NCBI GenBank assembly: GCA_041584055.1 | Contig: JBFHER010000259.1 | Location: 1-5,759 of the forward strand | Length of the DNA stretch: 5,759 nt | Reading direction: 5' to 3' | From: JBFHER01 sp041584055 | GTDB taxonomy: Bacteria > Bacteroidota > Bacteroidia > Bacteroidales > UBA5342 | In this document: positions 1-5,105 of the stretch, one piece after another | Numbering within the stretch: position 1 is the stretch's first letter | How the letters are laid out: each line of letters starts with the position of its first letter | Notes under the pieces: generated by a model | The model's input: only the letters and a program-made list of their open reading frames with translations | Told to the model about the DNA's origin: nothing | Database searches by the model: none | Made by a program: the position numbers and the translations under genes

Positions 1-1065
1 GTCAAAACAAAACTCTTTTTTTACAGCAAGTTCTGCCCTGAGTGAAGCGCGTTTTTGAGCATTGTCCATAAGGTAGTAGGCATGTTTAACGCTATGAATA
101 TTTCCCCGATCCTTTGGCAACTCTGCCACAATAGCTTCTTCTTCGGGAAGCGTATCGAACAGGGACCCCTGAACAGGCTGCGGCACTTTTCGCTCTCCCA
201 GAATACGTGTATAGAGATTTCTAAACTCAAGTTCATCAAACAATTCCTTTAGCTTCTCCTGATTCATTTCTGACATAATCAAGGCTGACTCGTCAAATTT
301 GACCGGCACGTTCTGATTGATTGTTGCCAAAGTATAAGATAAATATACCTGCTCTTTATTCTCAATTACCTTTTCTTTTTGCTTACCCTTTAGTTTTTCT
401 ACGTTTTGATAGAGACCATCCACCGAACCATAAGCAGCAATGAGTTTGGCAGCAGTTTTTTCTCCCACACCTGGACATCCCGGAATGTTGTCTGCAGCAT
501 CTCCCATGAGGGCCAAAATATCAATCACCTGCGCCGGACTTTCGATGCCAAACTTTTCCTTAACCTCTTCGATTCCGAGCACATCAGCACCACCACCAGA
601 TCTTCCCGGCCGAAACATTTTAACATGTTCTGTCACCAGTTGTGCAAAGTCCTTATCAGGGGTCATCATAAACACTTCAAAACCCTTTTCCGCAGCAATT
701 CTTGCCAGCGTACCTATGGTGTCGTCAGCTTCAAAGCCCATGACCTCTATAACCGGTATACCATAGGCATCTAATATTTGTTTGATATAAGGAACTGCAT
801 TTTTGATATCTTCGGGTGTCGCATCACGATTTGCTTTGTATTCCTTGAACATTTCATGCCTGAACGTTGGTCCCGGAGGATCAAATACAACCGCTATATG
901 ACTCGGTTTCTCCTTCTTAATAACATCATCAAGTGCCATTGTAAAACCAAAAACAGCCGATGTATTCATCCCCTTTGAGTTGACACGTGGATTCCGTATA
1001 AAAGCATAGTATGCCCTGAAAATTAATGCATATGCGTCTAGCAAAAAGAGTTTATTTTTTTCCAT
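1..1065 (-). CDS. polA: DNA polymerase I, N-terminal part (5'-3' exonuclease domain), truncated by window edge
   Basis: DNA polymerase I removes RNA primers and fills gaps in replication and repair. The minus frame is open from ATG at 1065 to the window edge, giving 355 codons. Residues 1 to about 250 form the 5'-3' exonuclease (FEN-like) domain: LLDAYALIFRAY near the N terminus (D10), VVFD (D62), EADD (112-115), PDKD (D137, D139), GDAADN (D189, D192), and the helix-hairpin-helix GCPGVGEKTA (196-205). These match the acidic metal-binding positions of the family. A linker follows, and the visible protein stops at FCFD, which fits the first exonuclease motif (FxFDTE) of the 3'-5' proofreading domain. 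Its final Asp would be the counterpart of E. coli Asp355. The E of that motif and the whole polymerase domain lie outside, so I cannot say whether proofreading is intact. An in-frame TAG lies seven codons upstream with no start codon between, so this ATG is secure. There is no Shine-Dalgarno, only an A/T-rich leader. Confidence 0.97.
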   Translation of the reverse strand, partial: MEKNKLFLLDAYALIFRAYYAFIRNPRVNSKGMNTSAVFGFTMALDDVIKKEKPSHIAVVFDPPGPTFRHEMFKEYKANRDATPEDIKNAVPYIKQILDAYGIPVIEVMGFEADDTIGTLARIAAEKGFEVFMMTPDKDFAQLVTEHVKMFRPGRSGGGADVLGIEEVKEKFGIESPAQVIDILALMGDAADNIPGCPGVGEKTAAKLIAAYGSVDGLYQNVEKLKGKQKEKVIENKEQVYLSYTLATINQNVPVKFDESALIMSEMNQEKLKELFDELEFRNLYTRILGERKVPQPVQGSLFDTLPEEEAIVAELPKDRGNIHSVKHAYYLMDNAQKRASLRAELAVKKEFCFD

Positions 1066-1083
1066 TGTTTTAAATTTATGCCA

Positions 1084-1113
1084 CTAAGTTAGTATATTTT
1101 AGCGTGGCACAAA
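1084..1113 (-). promoter_or_regulatory. candidate Bacteroidota-type promoter for polA
   Basis: On the minus strand, TTTG (1113-1110) is followed after 18 nt by TAACTTAG (1091-1084). The second box matches the Bacteroidota -7 consensus TAnnTTTG except at one position. The layout would start transcription near 1077, leaving a leader of about 12 nt before the polA ATG. The spacer and leader lengths are nearly the same as for the arsR promoter in this window. This is a motif call by eye. Short AT-rich motifs occur by chance, so confidence is modest. Confidence 0.35.
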
Positions 1114-1123
1114 GTGGATGGAT

Positions 1124-1181
1124 GGAGGAGTTCGTTGAAAAGGGACACGGCGGCATTAAAACGAATGTGCCGCTTTCCTCC
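1124..1181. other. imperfect dyad in the polA-queD gap
   Basis: The 266-bp gap between polA and queD contains GCGGC-ATT (1150-1157) and AAT-GT-GCCGC (1164-1173), which can fold with a 2-nt bulge and a 6-nt loop. Flanking GGAGGA (1124-1129) and TCCTCC (1176-1181) could pair as an outer stem. There is no T-run directly after it on the minus strand, so it is not a textbook terminator, though it could end queD transcripts or structure a long polA leader. Apart from this and the polA promoter candidate, I see only a minus-strand TACCTTTG box (revcomp of 1260-1267) without a -33 partner, and no gene in the gap. Confidence 0.25.
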
Positions 1182-1331
1182 ATAAATGAAACACGCCAAT
1201 AAAATATGAGAAGAATCTGAGGTATTTAAAATAAGTTTTTATGACTCCTGACGCCAGAAACAAAGGTAACAATAGAATATTATCCCCTTAAACCACAATA
1301 AAATCATTCATCAGGCCTACAGCCCTGAACT

Positions 1332-1781
1332 TCAATTATCCTCTGCATACCACTCAGCAAATGATTTTGCTGTTTCGTACAATCGTATGCTATGCAACTT
1401 TACACCGATAGGCATCAGTGGAATTAGCCTGTCCTTAAAATCCAGAACCATGTTTTCGCAGGTGGGTTGATAGGGTGACAAATACAAACGATCGTACAAT
1501 TGTTCAGCCTCCAAATAGTGTTGTTGTGGCATGTCCTTATTAAGCACCACACAATGATCCAAATCGTTTACAATTTCCTGTTTTACAATGCGGCTGATTT
1601 CTCCAAAATCCATCACCATTCCCAGCTTTGTACTATTTTTATCAATGATCGGACTCCCTATTACAGTCACGAACAATATATAAGAATGCCCATGCATATT
1701 TTTACACAAACCATCATAATTCCAAAGCGCATGAGACATTTCCCATCGAAACTCTTTGGTAACACGTACCTTATCCATCAT
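1332..1781 (-). CDS. queD: 6-carboxytetrahydropterin synthase-type protein (QueD/PTPS family)
   Basis: This 149-aa protein has the length and motifs of the QueD/6-pyruvoyl-tetrahydropterin synthase family. QueD converts 7,8-dihydroneopterin triphosphate to 6-carboxytetrahydropterin, the second step towards queuosine (a tRNA wobble base); it acts in the cytosol and needs zinc. Zinc ligands are visible as H17 (MSHAL), H30 and H32 (MHGHSY). The proposed catalytic cysteine is C26, in the C-x3-H-x-H spacing typical of QueD rather than the wider spacing of animal PTPS. D75-H76 (LDHCVVL) completes the triad, and E109 (PTCEN) and E136 (LYETA) fit the pterin-binding glutamates. Two ATG codons are adjacent (1781 and 1778) and cannot be separated by eye. 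The gene lies 55 bp after arsR on the same strand, probably in one transcript. No queC, queE or folE is visible, so a different pterin substrate cannot be excluded. Confidence 0.88.
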   Translation of the reverse strand: MMDKVRVTKEFRWEMSHALWNYDGLCKNMHGHSYILFVTVIGSPIIDKNSTKLGMVMDFGEISRIVKQEIVNDLDHCVVLNKDMPQQHYLEAEQLYDRLYLSPYQPTCENMVLDFKDRLIPLMPIGVKLHSIRLYETAKSFAEWYAEDN

Positions 1782-1799
1782 TACAGTAGAAATTAATTA

Positions 1800-1816
1800 C
1801 ACTTAAGAAACAAGTG
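1800..1816 (-). other. small hairpin in the arsR-queD gap
   Basis: On the minus strand CACTT and AAGTG form a perfect 5-bp stem around a 7-nt loop, about 20 nt upstream of the queD start and about 20 nt after the arsR stop. It is short and AT-rich and is not followed by a T-run, so it is more likely a minor mRNA structure than a terminator. I see no convincing separate queD promoter in this 55-bp gap. Confidence 0.2.
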
Positions 1817-1836
1817 CAGGCTCAAAATGTTTAGAT

Positions 1837-2151
1837 TTAGGCTTCGCCTGTGCAATTTTTAAAACAACACATCACGCCGCTCAGGCTTTCTTTATCAAGA
1901 TAATAGAAATTACTTTTTCCATCGCGCTCACTTTTCAGCAATCCTCTTGATTTCAAAAGACCCAGATGATGTGAAGCCGGGGCCTGCTCTATGTCAAGCT
2001 TTTGATAAATTTCAGTTACAGTCATTTTATTCCCATCTTCAAGCAATCCAAGAATGGCAATTCGTATAGGGTGGGCGATTACTTTTAATGTGTCCGCCAT
2101 TTTTTCGAGTTCAACATGGTCTAAACCTACAATACTGCTTCTCTCAATCAT
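1837..2151 (-). CDS. ArsR-family winged-helix transcriptional regulator with C-terminal cysteine cluster
   Basis: This 104-aa protein is a compact ArsR/SmtB-type repressor, a family that binds palindromic operators as dimers and releases DNA on metal binding or another signal. Visible elements are the helix ADTLKVIAHPIRIAILGLL (19-37), a winged-helix core with a recognition helix around APASHHLGLLKSRGLL (57-72), and the wing SERDGKSNFYYLD (74-86). The classical arsenic/cadmium site (ELCVCDL in the helix before the recognition helix) is absent; that region reads MTVTEIYQKL. Instead three cysteines sit at the C terminus, C95, C96 and C100, in a CCxxxC pattern. They could form a metal or thiol-redox site, but that is inference. 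Upstream, the promoter spacer holds an inverted repeat that suggests autorepression, and queD follows downstream. The ligand is unknown, so no gene symbol is given. Confidence 0.9.
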   Translation of the reverse strand: MIERSSIVGLDHVELEKMADTLKVIAHPIRIAILGLLEDGNKMTVTEIYQKLDIEQAPASHHLGLLKSRGLLKSERDGKSNFYYLDKESLSGVMCCFKNCTGEA

Positions 2152-2168
2152 TGTTTTATTCTTTTATG

Positions 2169-2198
2169 CAAATATATTAATAATTGGGTAATTACAAA
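2169..2198 (-). promoter_or_regulatory. promoter of the arsR-queD unit (TTTG-N18-TATATTTG)
   Basis: On the minus strand TTTG (2198-2195) is followed after exactly 18 nt by TATATTTG (2176-2169), a full match to the Bacteroidota -7 consensus TAnnTTTG with a well-placed -33 element. Transcription would begin near 2162, giving a leader of about 11 nt to the arsR ATG at 2151. This is the best promoter match in the window. Confidence 0.6.
2181..2194. promoter_or_regulatory. candidate ArsR operator within the arsR promoter spacer
   Basis: TAATT and AATTA form a perfect 5-bp inverted repeat around a 4-nt centre (GGGT on the plus strand), lying entirely between the -33 and -7 boxes. The outer flanks show partial further symmetry (ATTAA on one side, CAAAT on the other, 3 of 5 positions matching). 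ArsR-family operators are typically short AT-rich dyads overlapping the regulator's own promoter, so the position fits autorepression. AT-rich dyads also arise by chance, and no second copy was seen elsewhere in the window. Confidence 0.4.
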
Positions 2199-2299
2199 TA
2201 AGATAGAAGGTGTTAGAATCCCCCAAAAGCCACATTTTTGATAAATACTTTAATTTTCTTAATTTTTGTAATGGGAAGAAGCGAATACTATTATTTTTA

Positions 2300-2307
2300 T
2301 ACCTTTG
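2300..2307 (+). promoter_or_regulatory. candidate -7 box for the polyprenyl synthase-thioredoxin pair
   Basis: TACCTTTG matches TAnnTTTG perfectly and lies 46 bp before the ATG at 2354, but no TTG/TTTG stands at the expected distance upstream. An alternative is TTTG (2237-2240), 19 nt, then TAATTTTTG (2260-2268), which has good spacing but one extra base in the -7 box. Either could drive the operon. The rest of the 202-bp divergent gap (2152-2353) holds the arsR promoter and no recognisable gene. Confidence 0.35.
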
Positions 2308-2353
2308 ATTCTCAGGTTATGTGGTGTGGCCTGATTTGGGATAAAAAAAGAGA

Positions 2354-3328
2354 ATGGATCAACTTGAAAAGATAAAAAAACCGGTCAGGGAGGAAATTCG
2401 AAAATACAATGCTTACTACAAGGAAGCATTAAAAGAAAAGTATTTTCACGTTCAATCGGTTAACAATTACATCATCCGGCAAAAAGGCAAGCAGATGCGA
2501 CCCATCCTTGTATTTCTTGCTGCAAAACTGTTTGGGGAAACCAACGAGAATACAATCAAAGCTGCCACCTCACTTGAAATGCTTCACAATGCCACCCTCA
2601 TCCACGATGATGTGATTGACGAAGCGAACGAGCGCCGTGGAATACGATCGATCAATGCCATCTGGAACAACAAAAACGCAATATTGATGGGCGATTACCT
2701 TTTATCAACCGCCCTGACAGTATCCGTTTCGACCCATGACATTGATTTTCTGGAAATTGTTTCTTCTGTTGGAAAAACACTCAGTCTGGGTGAAATCCTT
2801 CAAATGAATAAGACCAAAACACTGGATATCACGGAAGAAGAATATTTTGACATCATAAAGAAGAAGACTGCCATCCTCTTTTCCTCCTGTGCCAAGGCAG
2901 GCGCGATCACAAGCGGTGCAGACAAGCATGGCCTACGTCAAATGGACCGGTTTGCAACTGCCATGGGACTTGCATTTCAGCTCAAAGATGACATTTTTGA
3001 TTACCAAAGCAAAGGCATGATCGGGAAACCTATCGGCAATGATTTAAGAGAGAAAAAACTCACCTTGCCCATTATTCATGCCCTGAAAAAGGTTGGAAAT
3101 GCAGAACGTAAAAAAATTATCAGTATCATCAAAAATGACCATAAAGACAAGACCAAGATGAAGGAATTGGCCAATTTTGCAGTGGCCATGGGCGGTATTG
3201 ATTATGCGAAAAAGAAACTGGATGAATTCATTGAGGAAGCCAAACAGGTACTTGATGAATTTGCTGATTCAGAAGCAAAGGAAGCATTGAATCTTTATCT
3301 TGACTTTACAGTGAATCGAACAAAATAA
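2354..3328 (+). CDS. long-chain trans-polyprenyl diphosphate synthase (IspB/HepT-like)
   Basis: This enzyme condenses isopentenyl diphosphate units onto an allylic diphosphate to make the all-trans side chain of respiratory quinones. Its 324 aa match the family's usual length. The first aspartate-rich motif is DDVID (85-89) in LIHDDVIDEANERRG, with R94-R95 after it, and the second is DDIFD (212-216) in FQLKDDIFDYQSKG. GKQMRP (45-50) is the isopentenyl-diphosphate-binding region, and GKPIGNDLREKKLTLP (224-239) is the conserved loop after the second motif. The fifth residue before the first DD is a small alanine (A80) rather than an aromatic, which in this family fits long products over C15/C20. 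Bacteroidota generally use menaquinone-7, so heptaprenyl diphosphate is plausible but chain length cannot be read directly. The start is preceded by an A-rich leader (AAAAAAAGAGA) with no clear Shine-Dalgarno. A thioredoxin-like gene follows after 7 bp. Confidence 0.93.
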   Translation: MDQLEKIKKPVREEIRKYNAYYKEALKEKYFHVQSVNNYIIRQKGKQMRPILVFLAAKLFGETNENTIKAATSLEMLHNATLIHDDVIDEANERRGIRSINAIWNNKNAILMGDYLLSTALTVSVSTHDIDFLEIVSSVGKTLSLGEILQMNKTKTLDITEEEYFDIIKKKTAILFSSCAKAGAITSGADKHGLRQMDRFATAMGLAFQLKDDIFDYQSKGMIGKPIGNDLREKKLTLPIIHALKKVGNAERKKIISIIKNDHKDKTKMKELANFAVAMGGIDYAKKKLDEFIEEAKQVLDEFADSEAKEALNLYLDFTVNRTK

Positions 3329-3335
3329 CAACACC

Positions 3336-3674
3336 ATGCGTTTGCTGCCAGAATTAAACAAGGCCGTCAAAGAAGAAAAAGCAGTGTTATTGTATTTTCA
3401 GAATGATGCCTGTGCACCCTGTAGAACACTTCGACCCAAAGTGCATGCACTTATTGAAGAAAAATACCCAAAGGTCAAACTCAAGCTGATTGATCCGATG
3501 CAGGAACCTGATTGCGCTGCAGCATTTCAGGTATTTTCACTGCCAACAATTCTAATATTCTTTGATGGTAAGGAATTCTTCAGAGGCGGAATTTACACCT
3601 CCATCATGGCTTTGGATGATGTAATTTCCCGGTATTATGAATTGATATTTGAACCGGAAGACCTAAAAGATTAA
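3336..3674 (+). CDS. thioredoxin-like protein (CAPC active site)
   Basis: This 112-aa protein has a single thioredoxin fold. AVLLYFQNDACAPC (16-29) carries the redox pair C26/C29 with A-P between them in place of the classical G-P. The cis-proline is P70 (FSLPT), followed by the strand ILIFFDGKEFFRGG. A third cysteine, C60, lies between the active site and the cis-proline. No signal peptide or membrane segment is seen, so it is probably cytosolic. It starts 7 bp after the polyprenyl synthase stop and is almost certainly in the same operon, but its substrate is unknown. It could reduce a specific partner or act as a general thiol-disulfide reductase. The gene ends 16 bp from the convergent TPM gene, with only the 8-bp palindrome GTTTAAAC (3677-3684) between and no clear terminator. 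Confidence 0.88.
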   Translation: MRLLPELNKAVKEEKAVLLYFQNDACAPCRTLRPKVHALIEEKYPKVKLKLIDPMQEPDCAAAFQVFSLPTILIFFDGKEFFRGGIYTSIMALDDVISRYYELIFEPEDLKD

Positions 3675-3690
3675 CGGTTTAAACGACGCA

Positions 3691-4470
3691 TTACCAGCTT
3701 CCTCCGGCACCACCGCCGCCACCTAATCCACCGCCAAATCCGCCAAAGCTTCCACCACCGGAGTTGAAGTTTCCGAATGAACCGCCATGGCTGCGTCCTG
3801 ATCCCATGGCTCCCAACAACAACCAAAAAGGAAGTGAACTTCCCCTTCCGCTCATTGAAGATACGTTGCGTCTTCTGCGACCAAACAAAATAGGGAACAC
3901 GATAAACACAAGGAAAAACAGCCAGGGGAAACCTCCGGCGCTCTTTTTTCTGCTTTCGAGGTATTGACTTCCGGTGAACTCACCTGTGGTCAAGCTTATC
4001 AGGGAACTTGTGGCCACATCAATACCCTTAAAAATATTTCCACTTTTGAAATTCGGTATCATGTCATATTCCACAATTTTTTTTGCAAGCGCATCTGTTA
4101 CAAATTGCTCAACACCATAGCCGGTTGTAATAAACACTTCCCCATTCGAAGTGGATGTTTTGGGCTTAAACAAAATAACAAAACCATTATTTTCCTTACC
4201 ACCTACACCCCATTCTTCCATGATCCTTGTCGCCATATCCTGAGGCGCATATCCATCCAGGTCCTTCATGGTTACAATGGCAATCTGCGTTGATGTCTCA
4301 CTGTCGAAACGAATCAACTTTTGTTCCAATCGATTCTGTTCAGACTTACTGAAAACGCCAGCAAAGTCATTGACCAACCTGACAGGCTTCATTGGTTTCG
4401 GGACCTGTGCATGGGTAAAGGCACCCATCAACAGGAGCAGTGCCAGAATATATGTTTTAATTGATTTCAT
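3691..4470 (-). CDS. exported TPM-domain protein with membrane anchor and glycine-rich C terminus (YgcG-like)
   Basis: This 259-aa protein begins with a signal peptide (MKSIKTYILALLLLMGAF, probable cleavage after THA at 21). Residues about 30-165 form a TPM (TLP18.3/Psb32/MOLO-1) domain: VNDFAGVFS, TQIAIVTMKDLDGY, MEEWGVGGKENNGFVILF and GEVFITTGYGVEQFVTD. A hydrophobic stretch at 181-197 followed by RRRR is a likely membrane anchor, with a second weak hydrophobic patch at 213-221. The tail from about 229 to the end is glycine-rich and finishes GGAGGSW, the usual end of this family. In plants a TPM protein has been linked to photosystem II repair and reported phosphatase activity; the bacterial role is not established. 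It is last in the lemA-TPM-TPM cluster but is separated from the preceding gene by 196 bp of heptamer repeats. The ATG is preceded by ACTAAAAACA and no Shine-Dalgarno. Confidence 0.9.
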   Translation of the reverse strand: MKSIKTYILALLLLMGAFTHAQVPKPMKPVRLVNDFAGVFSKSEQNRLEQKLIRFDSETSTQIAIVTMKDLDGYAPQDMATRIMEEWGVGGKENNGFVILFKPKTSTSNGEVFITTGYGVEQFVTDALAKKIVEYDMIPNFKSGNIFKGIDVATSSLISLTTGEFTGSQYLESRKKSAGGFPWLFFLVFIVFPILFGRRRRNVSSMSGRGSSLPFWLLLGAMGSGRSHGGSFGNFNSGGGSFGGFGGGLGGGGGAGGSW

Positions 4471-4482
4471 TGTTTTTAGTTA

Positions 4483-4650
4483 AAGTATCAAGATTTGAGT
4501 ATCGAGTATCGAGATGCAAGAATCAAGACATAAGAAACAAGATGCGAGTATCGAGTATCAAGTATCGAGATGCAAGAATCAAGACATAAGAAACAAGATG
4601 CGAGTATCGAGTATCGAGTATCAAGTATCGAGTATCAAGTATCAAGATAA
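4483..4650. repeat. array of 24 contiguous heptamers (RAGNNNN, half of them RAGTATC)
   Basis: The 168 bp divide without remainder into 24 heptamers, each beginning GAG or AAG on the plus strand. GAGTATC occurs 8 times and AAGTATC 4 times. GAGATGC, AAGAATC, AAGACAT, AAGAAAC and AAGATGC occur twice each, and AAGATTT and AAGATAA once each. The array fills nearly the whole 196-bp gap between the two TPM genes, from 16 bp after the upstream gene's stop to 12 bp before the downstream gene's ATG (4470). It has no interior palindromes or spacers, so it is neither CRISPR nor a REP element. If the cluster is one operon, the transcript carries the complement, mostly GAUACUY repeats. Confidence 0.92.
4504..4615. 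repeat. 56-bp tandem duplication inside the heptamer array
   Basis: Positions 4504-4559 and 4560-4615 are two adjacent 56-bp copies, each of eight heptamers, differing only at the first base (G versus A). The unit includes the five divergent heptamers GAGATGC to AAGATGC in the same order. The near identity points to a recent duplication on top of the older heptamer periodicity. Confidence 0.9.
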
Positions 4651-4666
4651 TGGATTAAAATTACAT

Positions 4667-5104
4667 TTATTTGCCGAAGGAGATATCATCTGTTAATTCA
4701 TTCACGTCATCCGACTGAACCGGGAAATCAGCCACCAATTTCTCTCCAATCATAGCGATGGCCTGCACAAAAGCTTCGCCATAGGCCTGATTTTTAAAAC
4801 CACGTATCATCACCCCTTTTACATCTTCCCAAAAATTCTCCGGCACTTTATTGTTAATGCCTGCATCACCCAACACTGCCAGCTTGCGGTCGTCCGTGGC
4901 AACATAAATCAAGACACCATTACGTAGCTCCGTTTTATGCATCTCCAACTTTTCAAACCAGTATGTTGCACGATCAAGCACATCCTCCTTGCAGTTAGAC
5001 TCAAGATGCAGACGAATCTCTCCTGAAGTTTTATTCTCAGCCTTTCCGATTGCCTCAACAACCTTTTGCTGCTCTTCTTTTGTTAAAAAATTTCGAGCTG
5101 CCAT
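4667..5104 (-). CDS. cytosolic TPM-domain protein
   Basis: This 145-aa protein consists of little more than one TPM domain, with no signal peptide or membrane segment, so it is predicted cytosolic. Typical segments are AIGKAENKTSGEIRLHLES (19-37), RNGVLIYVATDDRKLAVLGDAGI (61-83) with an acidic pair at 71-72, and GEAFVQAIAMIGEKLVADFP (109-128). The tail is acidic (DDVNELTDD). I place the start at ATG 5104, one base after the lemA stop at 5106. The frame also opens three codons earlier at TTG 5113, which would overlap lemA by 8 bp, but an ATG in the tight stop-start arrangement TAAGATG is more likely, with translation coupled to lemA. Its relation to the exported TPM protein downstream is unclear. 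The two are similar in fold but differ greatly in topology. Confidence 0.88.
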   Translation of the reverse strand: MAARNFLTKEEQQKVVEAIGKAENKTSGEIRLHLESNCKEDVLDRATYWFEKLEMHKTELRNGVLIYVATDDRKLAVLGDAGINNKVPENFWEDVKGVMIRGFKNQAYGEAFVQAIAMIGEKLVADFPVQSDDVNELTDDISFGK

Positions 5105-5105
5105 C

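Noticed and set aside
406..774. Two overlapping plus-strand open frames of about 110-120 codons
   Set aside because: They lie wholly inside the well-supported polA coding sequence on the other strand and resemble no known protein.
1311..1328. TCAGG/CCTGA stem just after the queD stop as a terminator
   Set aside because: The stem is only 5 bp with an 8-nt loop, and the following minus-strand sequence has no uninterrupted T-run.
3677..3684. GTTTAAAC palindrome between the convergent genes as a bidirectional terminator
   Set aside because: It is an 8-bp AT-rich palindrome without a loop; a stable RNA hairpin is not expected.
3764..4483. Three plus-strand open frames opposite the exported TPM gene
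   Set aside because: They are antisense to a gene with signal peptide and TPM domain, and have no domain features of their own.
4483..4650. CRISPR array or integrative repeat cluster
   Set aside because: Units are 7 bp and contiguous, there are no unique spacers of constant length, the repeats are not palindromic, and no cas genes are present.
4514..4696. Open frame of 60 codons through the heptamer array with peptide repeats such as SIEYQVS
   Set aside because: Because 7 bp is out of phase with codons, the repeat yields a 7-residue peptide every 21 bp in any open frame. There is no ribosome-binding context or plausible domain, and the composition follows the DNA repeat.
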